Of a DNA stretch of 64,000 nt, positions 8,619 through 16,642 are shown in pieces. The notes under the pieces were generated by a model. The model saw only the letters and a program-made list of their open reading frames with translations, was not told the origin of the DNA and made no database searches. Origin of the DNA: JANMAT01 sp031359995 (GTDB lineage Bacteria; Actinomycetota; Acidimicrobiia; Acidimicrobiales; Ilumatobacteraceae); contig JANMAT010000235.1 of the NCBI GenBank assembly GCA_031359995.1, positions 35,440-99,439 on the forward strand, written 5' to 3'. Each line of letters opens with the position of its first letter. Positions within the stretch are counted from its first letter, which is position 1. The translations under genes and the position numbers were made by a program.

Positions 8619-9539
8619 ATGGCACTTGAAGACTTCCGAGCCGTAGGCGAGCGCGTCCGCAACTGGGGCAAGTGGGGCGCCGAGGACGAGCGCGGCACGC
8701 TGAACTACATCACGCCCGACAGGCTGATCGCCGCGGCGGCGCTGGTGAAGCAGGGCAAGGTGTTCGACCTGGGCATCCCGTTCGACATCAACGGCCCGCA
8801 ACCCGGCGGTGGCCGCATCAACCCGGTGCACCTGATGTCGCAGACCGGCGACACCCAGGTCTTCCCCGGCGGCTTCCGCTACGCCGACGACTACATCTTC
8901 ATGCCCCTGCAGGGCGCGTCGCAGTGGGACTCGCTGGCCCACGTGTACTACGACGAGAAGCTCTACAACGGCTTCCCGGCGCGCGGGGTCACCGTCGTCG
9001 GCGCCGAGCACTGCTCGATCGACAAGATCGGCAAGGGCGTCGCCGGCAAAGGCGTGCTGCTCGACCTCGCCCGCGTGAAGGGCGTCGACTGGCTCGACGC
9101 CACCTACGCCATCACGCCGGCCGACCTGGAAGCGGCCGAGGCGGCCCACGGCGTGAAGCTCGGCAGCGGCGACATCATGCTGTTCCGCACCGGCTGGCGG
9201 AAGTTCTTCCTCGAGTCGAAGTCGGCCACCGAGTTCATGGCCAGCGAGCCGGGCCTCGGCCAGGAGTGCTGCGAGTGGCTGGCCGAGCGCGAGGTCGCCG
9301 TGGTGGCGTCCGACAACTGGGCCATCGAGGTCCTGCCCGGCCAGAACCCCGACGCCGTCTTCAACGTGCACATGATCCTGATCCGCGACATGGGCATGAC
9401 GCTCGGCGAGATCCTCGACTTCGAGGAGCTGGCCGACGACTGCGCCGCCGACGGGGTGTACGAGTTCTTCTTCTCGGCGCCGGTGCTGAAGGTCACGGGC
9501 GCCGTGGGCTCGCCCATCAACCCGCTGGTCTTCAAGTAG
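8619..9539 (+). CDS. Cyclase family protein (kynurenine-formamidase-like hydrolase)
   Basis: 306 residues of the cyclase/formamidase fold (PF04199). In place of the canonical metal motif HxGTHxDxxxH it has LQGASQWDSLAHVYYD, the variant seen in a large actinobacterial/proteobacterial subgroup, followed by YNGFPARGV. The partial ligand set Asp and His is retained. The start ATG has CAGAGGG eight bases upstream; an upstream in-frame extension overlaps the SDR gene and is rejected. It is the last plus-strand gene of the catabolic cluster. A hydrolase role on an amide or lactone is plausible, since this subgroup has no firmly general reaction. Confidence 0.86.
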   Translation: MALEDFRAVGERVRNWGKWGAEDERGTLNYITPDRLIAAAALVKQGKVFDLGIPFDINGPQPGGGRINPVHLMSQTGDTQVFPGGFRYADDYIFMPLQGASQWDSLAHVYYDEKLYNGFPARGVTVVGAEHCSIDKIGKGVAGKGVLLDLARVKGVDWLDATYAITPADLEAAEAAHGVKLGSGDIMLFRTGWRKFFLESKSATEFMASEPGLGQECCEWLAEREVAVVASDNWAIEVLPGQNPDAVFNVHMILIRDMGMTLGEILDFEELADDCAADGVYEFFFSAPVLKVTGAVGSPINPLVFK

Positions 9540-9579
9540 AAGCGATCACGCGACCGGCGCACGCCAGCCCGACGAGCGG

Positions 9580-10584
9580 CTACGGCTTCATGAGCAGCAG
9601 GGCGTCGTAGCAGAGCTCGGGAACGCGGCGGCCGCTGCCGGCCATGACGATGCTGCGGAAGCGGCCGTCGAGGTGCTGGGCCGTCTGGCCGGCCAGGCCG
9701 GTGCCCCAGCGCAGCGTGAGCAGCACGCGCCACCAACGGAACCGGGGGTCGTCCCACGTGCCGCCGGCGCCCTCGTAGCCGGCGCGTAGCTGCTCGACGG
9801 TGCCGAGGCCACCGATGGTCAGGTGGTCCTCACCGAAGCGCCACATGCGGGTGCACGTCCACGCCGTGTCCTCTGCGGGATCGCCGAGTCGGGACCCCTC
9901 CCAATCGAGGATGGCCTGCAGGCCGTCGGGGCCAACGATGATGTTCCCGTTGCGCACGTCGGTGTGGATGATCGTGATGCGCTCGGGCTCGCTCGGGCGG
10001 CGTTCGCGCAGCCAGCGCAGGCCGTAGTCGAACACCGGCTCGGGCTGCAGCAGGTTGGCGACCGCCTCTTCGAGCGCGGCGAGCGCCCACGCGATCGGCC
10101 GGTCGCCGGCCAGCCTCGGCAGCAACGGCGGCGCCAGCGCCGGATCGATGTGGTGCAGGTGGGCCAGCCCGGCACCGATCTGCTCGACCACACGGCCGCC
10201 GTTGGCGGTGGCCGCCGCCAGGCGCAGCACGCGTCGCGGGATGGTCTCGCCCTCGATGCGGTCGCTGATGAAGAACGGGCCGCCCACGTAGCTGTGGTCG
10301 TGGCAGACGCCGTGGATGTGCGGCGTGGGCACGCCGTGCTCCTCGGCCAGCGTGCGCACGCCGGCCTCGGTGCCGACGTCGACGATCATGATCTCGAGCG
10401 TCGGCAGGATGGTGGCGGCCAACGGCACGACCCGCCCGCCCACGTTGGCGTCGAACAGCACGTTGCGCCGGCGGGCACCGGCCGAGCTCTCGCTCAGGTT
10501 CGCGACCTGAACAGGCTCGTTCCAGAGCTCGCCGAGCCAGCGGGCCAGCCCGGCCGCGGTGTCGGCGGCACCAGGGGCGCTCAT
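9580..10584 (-). CDS. APH-fold kinase, LvaA-like (phosphotransferase family)
   Basis: 334-residue protein kinase-like fold of the aminoglycoside phosphotransferase/choline kinase type. The Brenner motif HTDVRNGN (His207, Asp209, Asn214) and the metal-binding LDWEGSRLGDP (Asp227) are intact. It is preceded by the small DUF6285-like gene with an ATGA stop-start overlap, and that gene by an SDR. In Pseudomonas putida the same trio of families (LvaA kinase, small LvaB partner, LvaD SDR) phosphorylates 4-hydroxyacyl-CoA; ACAD10/11 use a related kinase domain. I therefore favour hydroxyacyl-CoA kinase over antibiotic resistance. This assignment rests on family and context, not on a substrate-specific motif. 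Confidence 0.85.
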   Translation of the reverse strand: MSAPGAADTAAGLARWLGELWNEPVQVANLSESSAGARRRNVLFDANVGGRVVPLAATILPTLEIMIVDVGTEAGVRTLAEEHGVPTPHIHGVCHDHSYVGGPFFISDRIEGETIPRRVLRLAAATANGGRVVEQIGAGLAHLHHIDPALAPPLLPRLAGDRPIAWALAALEEAVANLLQPEPVFDYGLRWLRERRPSEPERITIIHTDVRNGNIIVGPDGLQAILDWEGSRLGDPAEDTAWTCTRMWRFGEDHLTIGGLGTVEQLRAGYEGAGGTWDDPRFRWWRVLLTLRWGTGLAGQTAQHLDGRFRSIVMAGSGRRVPELCYDALLLMKP

Positions 10585-10952
10585 GCTTCGTCCTCCCACG
10601 AGTCGTAGCCCGGCTTGGAGATGCCGAGATCGGCCTTGATCGTGGCCAGCAGGGCGCCGTAGAGCGCCTGCTGCTCGCCATCGGCCAGCGGTGCGGGGTC
10701 GCGCAGCTTGGCGGCCAGGCGGGCCCGCACGTCCTTCATGTCGCCGTTGGTGTCGACGAAGGCAACCAGCCGCTCGCGCTCGGCGGTGGCGTTGTCGGTG
10801 CCGAGCGCCACCTCGCGCTGCACGATGCGCGTCAGGTTGGCCGCCACGCGCACGCGATGCTGCAACGGGCCGGAGACGGCGTCGAGCACTTCGTGTTCGA
10901 GGAGCGAGGCGATGTCCTCGAGGAGCTCCGTGGCCGATGGTCTGTATTGCAC
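10581..10952 (-). CDS. Small DUF6285-like protein (LvaB-like partner)
   Basis: 123 residues, helical, no catalytic signature. It opens VQYRPSATELLEDIASLLEH, then has RVAANLTRIVQREV and ends near GYDSWEDEA; this pattern matches my recollection of DUF6285, the family that accompanies APH-like kinases and acyl-CoA dehydrogenases. The GTG start has an ideal ribosome-binding site (AGGAGG) upstream. Its stop overlaps the kinase start by 4 bases, so the two proteins are made in equal amounts. LvaB in P. putida is a small subunit needed for full LvaA activity; an equivalent role is inferred here. Confidence 0.78.
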   Translation of the reverse strand: MQYRPSATELLEDIASLLEHEVLDAVSGPLQHRVRVAANLTRIVQREVALGTDNATAERERLVAFVDTNGDMKDVRARLAAKLRDPAPLADGEQQALYGALLATIKADLGISKPGYDSWEDEA

Positions 10953-10963
10953 GATCGTTCCTC

Positions 10964-11743
10964 CTATCGGGCGAGGTAGCCGCCATCCACGGCGAGCGCA
11001 TGGCCCACCGTGAAGGTGCTCTCGTCGCTGCACAACCACAACGCCGCCTGGGCGATCTCTTCCACGACACCGAAGCGCCCCAGCAGGCTGAGCCGGTTGG
11101 CCACGTCCTGCGGGTCGCGGCCGCGTCGCTCCATGGCGTTGCGCAGCATCGGGGTGTCGATGGCGCCGGGGCAGATCGCGTTGACGCGCACGCCCTGCCC
11201 GGCCACCTCGATGGCGGCCGACTTCGTGAGCCCGATCACTGCGTGCTTCGACGCGGTGTAGGCCGTCTGCCGGGGCTGGGGCCGGTACGAGTTGGTGGAG
11301 CCGAAGTTCACGACGGCGCCACCGTTGCCCAGGGCGATCATCGCCCGGATCTCCTCCCGCATGCAGAGGAAGACGCCCTTCACGTTGATGGCGAGCACGC
11401 GGTCGAAGTTGGCCTCGTCGGTGTCGACGATGGTGGCCGTCTCGTTCTCGATGGCGGCGGCGTTCACCGCGGCGTCGAGGCGGCCGTAGCCCTCGACCGC
11501 GGCGGCCACCATGGAGGCCACATCGGCGGCCTGGGAGACGTCGGTGCGCACGAAGGTGGCCGTGCCGCCGGCGGCGGTGATGAGCGCGACGGTCTCGTCG
11601 CCACCGGCCTGGTTCACATCGGCGGCCACCACCGACGCCCCCTCCTCGGCGAAGGCGGACGCGATGGCGCGGCCCATGCCGCTGGCGGCACCGGTCACCA
11701 ACGCGACCTTGCCCGTGAACCGGGCTCGACCCGATGCGCTCAC
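10964..11743 (-). CDS. SDR family oxidoreductase (FabG-like)
   Basis: 259-residue classical SDR: TGAASGMG cofactor motif, VNAAAIEN, catalytic Ser in NFGSTNS, YTASKHA (YxxxK), and AICPGAIDTP. The GTG start has AGGGGA upstream. Eleven bases separate it from the DUF6285-like gene, so the SDR, small partner and kinase form one operon. In the levulinate pathway an SDR handles hydroxy/keto acyl-CoA intermediates; a comparable step is possible here but not shown. Confidence 0.88.
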   Translation of the reverse strand: MSASGRARFTGKVALVTGAASGMGRAIASAFAEEGASVVAADVNQAGGDETVALITAAGGTATFVRTDVSQAADVASMVAAAVEGYGRLDAAVNAAAIENETATIVDTDEANFDRVLAINVKGVFLCMREEIRAMIALGNGGAVVNFGSTNSYRPQPRQTAYTASKHAVIGLTKSAAIEVAGQGVRVNAICPGAIDTPMLRNAMERRGRDPQDVANRLSLLGRFGVVEEIAQAALWLCSDESTFTVGHALAVDGGYLAR

Positions 11744-11787
11744 TCGTCCCCTCGCCCGGCGTCACGTGACGCCGTCCTGGGGCGAGG

Positions 11788-12797
11788 TTACGAAGGTGGG
11801 CCCGCCACCTCAAAGCCCGCGGCCGCCGACGCACCCGCTCGGTCGGCGAGGTCGGGGAAGACCTTGGCGACCTTGCCCGTGAGGTAGTCGCCGTAGGTGC
11901 CCTGCCACGTGTGGACGCTCGCGCCGTCCCAGCGGTCGCGGGCGTCGTCAGCGCGTCGGTCGTCGTCGGCCAGCGGCAGCGGTCGGACCGCGGCGTCCCA
12001 CCCGGGATCGAGGAAGAACGGAAACGACAGGCGGTCGCGACCGCTGGTGTTGCGCACGCGATGGGGCGTCGACCGGTAGCGACCGGCGGTCATGCGGTCG
12101 AGCATGTCGCCGATGTTCACCACGAGCACCGACGGATCGGGCGGCACCTCGATCCAGCCGCGCCGGGTCTTCACCTGCAGGCCGCCGCAGTCGTCCTGGG
12201 CCAGCAGCGTGATGAGCCCGTAGTCGGTGTGCTCGCCCACGCCCCAGTCGTCACCGGTGCCGGGTGGGTAGTGGAAGATGCGGAACAGGACCGTGGGGTC
12301 GTGCGTGAGGTTGCTCGCGAACCAGTCGGCGTCCAGGCCCAGGCCCTGAGCGAGTCCCGAGAGCAGCGCCTGCCCGAGCCGCTCCATCTCGTGCATCCAT
12401 GCGGTGGCGAGCGGCCGCAGCGACGCCGGTTCGGCCGGCCACAGGTTGGCGCCGTGCAGCAACCGACCGGCGGCCGGATGCCCGGGGCCGAGCTCACGGC
12501 CGAGGTACAGGCCCTCCTTGCGGTCGGGCCGACGGACGTGAGCTCGTCGCCGACGGCGAACCAGCCCCGCCAGGCGCGGCCGCCGAGGGCCATGGCGATG
12601 GCGGCCTTGTCGGCGTCGGGTTGCGCGAAGAACTGCCGCGCCGACCGGTCGAGATCGTGCAGCAGTTCGAGGTTCACCCCGTGGTTGGTGACGCAGAAGA
12701 AGCCGTCTTCACGGCAGGCGGCGTCGAGGCGGTCGGCGACCGTGGGGGCGGGACCTTCGAGCAGGAGGCCGACGTCGATGACGGGAAGTGCGTCCAC
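11788..12797 (-). pseudogene. Isopenicillin-N-synthase-like 2OG/Fe(II) oxygenase, frameshifted
   Basis: The N-terminal third (from DALPVIDVGLLLEG, through REDGFFCVTNHGV to GWFAVGDELTS) and the remainder (from LHGANLWP to the end) lie in different frames. Reading the minus strand, continuity is restored by one extra base near 12530-12537, after which RPDRKEGLYLGRELGPGHP links the parts as in intact relatives. The C-terminal part keeps the iron ligands HTD in GEHTDYGLITLL and His in STPHRVRN with the 2OG-binding Arg/Ser (RLSFPFF). The full protein would be about 335 residues. Either a recent single-base deletion or an assembly error; no other decay is visible, which favours an error or a very young mutation. 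Confidence 0.8.
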
Positions 12798-12850
12798 GAT
12801 CCCGTCCTAGGGCACGGGAGTGTCGCCGTCAACCGCGCCGTCGGGCGGGG

Positions 12851-13894
12851 TCAGCTGTTGCTGCCGCCGCCACCCTTGCTGGAGCCGCCGTGGCTGTCGG
12901 CGGTGGTGTCAGTGGTGGCGGTGGCCGACGCGTCCTTGGGCTTGTCGGTGGTGGCGGTGGTCGACTTCGTGGTGACCGCGGTGCTGTCGCCACCGCCGTT
13001 CGAGCCGCCGCCCTTGCCCGAGCCGCCGGCCTCGGTGGTGGCCGTGGTGCCCAGCGAGGTGCTGGCGCCGTCGTCGCTGCCGCCGCCGGTCGAGCCGCCG
13101 CCGCTGCCCTTGCCCGAGCCGCTGTCGTCGGTCGTGGCGGTGGAGCCTGCCACCGAGGAGCCGCCGTGGTCGTCGCCGCCCGTGCCGTCGCCGCCCTGGC
13201 CGCCGGTGTCGCTGCGGCCACCTTTGTCGTCGACGGTGGTGGCTGTGGACGTGCCGGTGGAGGGCCGCGACGAGCCCGAGCTGGCGGCGGTGGAGCCGTT
13301 GGCCGACGGGGTCGAGGTACCCGGGACGTTCGTGGTGGGCGTGGTGGTCGACGAGGTGGCCGCGGTGATGGCGGCCAGGCGGGCCCGGGCGTCGGCGAGG
13401 ACCTGGTTGGACTCGGCCTGCATGCCGGTGCGCTCGCCGGTGCTCAGCGCGGCCAGCGTCTTGCCGACCCGGGTGATCGCCTCGGCGACATCGTCGTCCT
13501 TGGCCTGCCGCAGGCGCCGCAGGGCATCCTTGGCGTCGGCGAGGGCGGAGGAGTCGACGGGGAGACCTACGGCCCGGGCCACAGTGCGCACCGGGGCGGG
13601 GAGCGCGCCGTTGTTGGTGGCGGCGGCCACGGCGGTGGCGCCCGACAGGGCGACCACACCGGCGACCGCGCCGGCGGCCACCCGGTGGCGCCAGCGGCGG
13701 GCCGACGTGATCGACACGACCGGCGCCGTCGGTCCGGCGGTACCGGTCGTGTCGGCGGCAGCGGACGTGGTGCGGCCGGCCTGCAGCACCACCTGGCGGA
13801 GCGCATCACGCTCGGCCGGGGAGGGCCGGGCTTCGAGATCGGGTCCGATGGCCCGGTTCAGCGCGTCGAGCAGCTGGTCGTCATCGAGGCTCAT
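12851..13894 (-). CDS. Putative membrane anti-sigma factor with Ser/Thr/Gly-rich extracytoplasmic tail
   Basis: 347 residues. The N-terminus (SLDDDQLLDALNRAIGP) is a short acidic helical region that would bind the sigma factor; a single membrane segment lies near residues 70-92 (VAAGAVAGVVALSGATAVAAA); then a short helical part with DAKDALRRLRQAKDDDVAEA; from about residue 175 onward it is almost entirely Thr, Ser, Gly, Asp and Lys. Its start overlaps the stop of the sigma-factor gene by 4 bases (ATGA), the usual arrangement of ECF sigma/anti-sigma pairs. I see no zinc-binding HxxxCxxC. The low-complexity tail shares modules such as ATTVDDKG with the secreted protein upstream. Confidence 0.65.
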   Translation of the reverse strand: MSLDDDQLLDALNRAIGPDLEARPSPAERDALRQVVLQAGRTTSAAADTTGTAGPTAPVVSITSARRWRHRVAAGAVAGVVALSGATAVAAATNNGALPAPVRTVARAVGLPVDSSALADAKDALRRLRQAKDDDVAEAITRVGKTLAALSTGERTGMQAESNQVLADARARLAAITAATSSTTTPTTNVPGTSTPSANGSTAASSGSSRPSTGTSTATTVDDKGGRSDTGGQGGDGTGGDDHGGSSVAGSTATTDDSGSGKGSGGGSTGGGSDDGASTSLGTTATTEAGGSGKGGGSNGGGDSTAVTTKSTTATTDKPKDASATATTDTTADSHGGSSKGGGGSNS

Positions 13895-14430
13895 CGGTAG
13901 ATCTCCTGGAAGTGACCGCGGAGGCGATCGAGCGCTCGGGACTGGGCCATGCGGACGGCGCCGGGCTGCTTGCCCAGCACCGCGGCGACGTCTTCGGCCG
14001 AGAGGCCGGCAACGACCCGGAGGTCGAGCACGTCGCGGTCGTCATCCGACAACCGGGTGTACGCCTCGCGCATGGCTGCTGCCTCCTCGTCGTTCTCGAG
14101 TCCGTCACTGATGTCTTCTACCGGCGGGGGCGCCGGTGCCCTGCGGCCGTCGTCCCGTGCGGAACGCCGGTGGGTGTCGGCCACCACGTGGCGGCAGATC
14201 CCGAACAACCATGCATCGAACCCCGTTCCGGTGGGGTCGAACCGTTCGATCGAGGCGACGGCCCTGGCCATCGTCTCGGCGACCACGTCGCCGGCCCGTT
14301 CCCGACCGACCCGGCGGTTGGCGTACCCGAGGAGCCGGGGGTAGACCGCCACGTAGAGCGTCTCCCAGGCATCCGGGTCCTGGTGCCGGGCCCGCTCGAG
14401 CAGGTCGCCCTTCCCGTCCGCCTCTCGCAT
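13891..14430 (-). CDS. ECF-type RNA polymerase sigma factor
   Basis: 179 residues with the two conserved sigma-70 regions: region 2 (WETLYVAVYPRLLGYANRRV through AWLFGICRHVVADTHRR) and region 4 (LSDDDRDVLDLRVVAGLSA, then VAAVLGKQPGAVRMAQSRA as the HTH). The ATG at 14430 is used; an in-frame GTG at 14454 is an alternative, and neither has a good ribosome-binding site. It is translationally coupled to the anti-sigma gene. An inverted repeat lies just upstream. Target genes are unknown, though the neighbouring low-complexity secreted protein is an obvious candidate. Confidence 0.9.
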   Translation of the reverse strand: MREADGKGDLLERARHQDPDAWETLYVAVYPRLLGYANRRVGRERAGDVVAETMARAVASIERFDPTGTGFDAWLFGICRHVVADTHRRSARDDGRRAPAPPPVEDISDGLENDEEAAAMREAYTRLSDDDRDVLDLRVVAGLSAEDVAAVLGKQPGAVRMAQSRALDRLRGHFQEIYR

Positions 14431-14471
14431 CAGAGGTAACTCTGCCAGAGCCACGGGGGACGTGCCTGCCC

Positions 14472-14507
14472 GTTCGGATCGATCGGTCCGTCCCGACCGA
14501 TCCGAAC
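14472..14507. repeat. Imperfect inverted repeat before the sigma-factor gene
   Basis: Inner arms GATCGGTC and GACCGATC pair perfectly around a 6-base loop, and outer arms GTTCG/CGAAC pair after a 4-base bulge. It sits 12 bases beyond the stop of the secreted-protein gene and about 40 bases before the sigma gene, so it may be a T-tract-free terminator or an operator. Confidence 0.45.
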
Positions 14508-14518
14508 GCTGAGCGGGA

Positions 14519-15151
14519 TCAGCCGTGGTCGGCGCCGTCGTCGGTGCCGCCGCCGCCCTTGCCGCTCTTGCCGCCCTTGTCGTCGACCGACGTGGCGGTG
14601 GTGGCGACGCTGCTGCTCGGGGTGCTGCTGGCGGTGGTGCTGCCCGTGGTCGGCATGCTCGTGCTGGTGCCGTCGTGCCCGTGACCGCTGTGGTCCTCGT
14701 TCTCGGTGGCGTCGTCGCCGGCGTTGCCGTGGCCGCTGTTGTCGACCTCGTCGTCGTTGGCGTCCTCGGTGGCGTCGTCGTCCTTGTCGTCGTCATCGAC
14801 GGTCGTGGCGGTCGAACCGGCGGTGGTGCCGGCGACCGAGGTGGACGAGCCGGTCGTGGTGGCCGTGGTGGCCGTGGTGGCGTCGACACCCTTGTCGTCG
14901 ACCGTGGTGGCCGTGGTGGAGCCCGTGGAGCTGGCCGTGGTGGGGTCGACACCGTCGTCGTCCACGGAGGTGGCCGTGGTGGCGGCCGAGCTGCTGCTCG
15001 TGCTGTCGGCCACGCTGCTCGAGGTGGTGACGACGTCGTCACGGTGCGAACGGGAGGTCAGGCCGCCGTTGCGGGCGAGGGCGACGGAGCTGAGGCTGAT
15101 GACGCCGACGAGCGAACCGATGCCGGAGATGACGAGCTTGCGCTTGTTCAT
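14519..15151 (-). CDS. Secreted low-complexity Ser/Thr/Asp-rich protein
   Basis: 210 residues. The start MNKRKLVISGIG leads into a signal-peptide-like hydrophobic stretch (SLVGVISLSSVALA), after which the chain is almost only Thr, Ser, Ala, Val, Asp, Gly and His. Modules built on ATTVDDKG recur, with an acidic central part (DDDDKDDDATED) and His-Gly blocks (SGHGHDG). AGGAAGG lies 12 bases upstream of the ATG. No known fold; it is probably a disordered cell-wall or envelope protein. The same modules occur in the anti-sigma tail two genes downstream. Confidence 0.7.
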   Translation of the reverse strand: MNKRKLVISGIGSLVGVISLSSVALARNGGLTSRSHRDDVVTTSSSVADSTSSSSAATTATSVDDDGVDPTTASSTGSTTATTVDDKGVDATTATTATTTGSSTSVAGTTAGSTATTVDDDDKDDDATEDANDDEVDNSGHGNAGDDATENEDHSGHGHDGTSTSMPTTGSTTASSTPSSSVATTATSVDDKGGKSGKGGGGTDDGADHG

Positions 15152-15239
15152 GGTGGTGGGGTGCCTTCCTGGGCGGAGCTGCAACGCTGAGTACGTCCGC
15201 TACATCGCCGCCCGGGTCGCCGTGTCACACCATCCCGCA

Positions 15240-15255
15240 TGTGACGTGTGTCATA
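15240..15255. promoter_or_regulatory. CRP/GlxR-like site
   Basis: TGTGA-CGTGTG-TCATA differs by one base from the CRP/GlxR consensus TGTGA-N6-TCACA. It lies about 90 bases upstream of the secreted-protein start and just after the FAD-oxidase gene. A half-site TCACA is also at 15225-15229. No experimental basis; the window does contain a cyclic-nucleotide-binding protein, but that one lacks a DNA-binding domain. Confidence 0.3.
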
Positions 15256-15263
15256 GCCCTTGA

Positions 15264-16595
15264 TCAGGCGCGATGTCGGGTCCCCAGCACGCCGAAGGGA
15301 TCGAAGCGGGCCTTCAGCACGGCCATGACGGCATCGACCTCGGGCGGCAGGTAGCGGCCGGCCCACGCCTCGTTGCGGGGCCCCACCCCGTGCTCGGCCG
15401 AGAAGCTCCCGCCGAGGGCGTCCACCACGTCGTACACCGCCGTGCGCAGGGCGGCCAGCGCCTCGCCCGTGGGGGCCAGCGCCGGCCGGGGGTAGAGCAG
15501 GTTCAGGTGCACCCCGCCGTCGCCCACGTGGCCGAAGTCGCTGAGCACGGCGCCCGGCGCTCGCGCCGCCAGCAGGGCCAGGGTGCGGGCCCGCAGCTCG
15601 GGCACCAGCGGGCGGGGCACCGACACGTCGAAGGCCACGACCGTGCCGAAGGCCTTCACCGACTCGGTGACGCGGTGACGCAGCCCCCACCAGTGCTCGG
15701 GCGGGCCGAAGCGGGCGTCGGTGATCTCCTCGGCCCCGCTCAGCACCTCGGCCAGCCGGTCCGTCAGGTCGGCGTCGTCGTCGCCCGAGGTGAGCTCCAC
15801 CAGGGCCGTCTGGGGCGGCACCCCGTCGGCGAACGGGCACGGGGTGCCGGTGTGGGCCAGGGTGCGGCCGAACGCCTCGGCCGAGAGCAGCTCGTAGGCG
15901 GTCAGCTCGGTCGGCACCTCACGCTCGAGCCGCTGCAGCAACCGCACCGACGCGGCATCGTCGGGCAGGGCCACCAGGGCGGCCGCGCGCCAGCGCGGCA
16001 CCGGGTGAAGCTGCACCGTCACCGCCGTGATGACGCCGAGCTCGCCGCCGGTACCCACGAACACCTGCTTGAGATCGAGGCCGGTGTTGTCCTTGCGCAG
16101 ACCGCGCCCGCAGCGCAGCACCGTGCCGTCGTCGTCGGCCAGCACGACCTCGAGGGCCAGCAGGTTGTGGCGGACGTCGCCATAGCGGAGCAGGCGGGCA
16201 CCCCCGGTGTTGGTGGCCACCATGCCCCCGAGCGACGGGTCGGACCCGAGGTCGATCGGGAAGCACAGCCCGTGCGCACCGGCCGCCTCGTTCAGCTGCG
16301 ACAGGCGCACGCCGGAACCCACGCGGGCGACGCGGTCGACGGCGTCGACCCGCAGCGGTGACGTGACGCGTTCGAGTGACAGCACCACCATGGTGCCGGT
16401 GGCGTCGGGCACCGATGCGCCCACGAGGCCCGAGTTGGCCCCCTGGGGCACCAGCCGCAGGCGGTGGCGCCGGGCCCAGGCCAGCACGGCGCGCACGCCG
16501 GCGACGTCGGCCGGCCGCACCACCGCGGCGGCGCGCCCCTGCCCCGAGCGGGCGTCGATCTCGTAGCGCGCCACGTCGTCGTCGGGCGTGAGCAC
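15264..16595 (-). CDS. FAD-binding oxidoreductase (GlcD / D-2-hydroxyacid dehydrogenase type)
   Basis: 443 residues from the GTG at 16595. N-terminal PCMH-type FAD domain: VVRPADVAGVRAVLAWARRH, PQGANSGLVGAS, and DLGSDPSLGGMVATNTGG; C-terminal oxidase domain with FGHVGDGGVHLNLLYPR and FSAEHGVGPRNEAW, both hallmark His motifs of D-lactate and D-2-hydroxyglutarate dehydrogenases. It follows the aldehyde dehydrogenase gene by 47 bases. Family-like sequence (LNIAALTELAQALGPGA) continues in frame upstream to a CTG that overlaps the aldehyde dehydrogenase stop, so the true protein may be about 17 residues longer with a rare start. Candidate substrates are D-lactate, glycolate or D-2-hydroxyglutarate. 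Confidence 0.88.
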   Translation of the reverse strand: MLTPDDDVARYEIDARSGQGRAAAVVRPADVAGVRAVLAWARRHRLRLVPQGANSGLVGASVPDATGTMVVLSLERVTSPLRVDAVDRVARVGSGVRLSQLNEAAGAHGLCFPIDLGSDPSLGGMVATNTGGARLLRYGDVRHNLLALEVVLADDDGTVLRCGRGLRKDNTGLDLKQVFVGTGGELGVITAVTVQLHPVPRWRAAALVALPDDAASVRLLQRLEREVPTELTAYELLSAEAFGRTLAHTGTPCPFADGVPPQTALVELTSGDDDADLTDRLAEVLSGAEEITDARFGPPEHWWGLRHRVTESVKAFGTVVAFDVSVPRPLVPELRARTLALLAARAPGAVLSDFGHVGDGGVHLNLLYPRPALAPTGEALAALRTAVYDVVDALGGSFSAEHGVGPRNEAWAGRYLPPEVDAVMAVLKARFDPFGVLGTRHRA

Positions 16596-16642
16596 GGCGC
16601 CGGGCCCGAGCGCCTGCGCCAGCTCGGTGAGCGCGGCGATGT

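Noticed and set aside
9580..10584. Reading the APH-fold gene as an antibiotic resistance phosphotransferase.
   Set aside because: The operon context with a DUF6285-like partner and SDR fits acyl-CoA kinases, and APH-fold proteins are functionally diverse.
12399..14111. 570-codon plus-strand frame rich in Val, Ala, Pro and Ser.
   Set aside because: It is the mirror image of the low-complexity anti-sigma tail. The minus strand has the sigma/anti-sigma overlap and a sensible membrane segment.
12851..15151. Short repeated blocks that might suggest a CRISPR array or VNTR.
   Set aside because: The repeats are irregular, in frame, and encode Ser/Thr/Asp/Gly modules; there are no uniform repeats with unique spacers and no cas genes.
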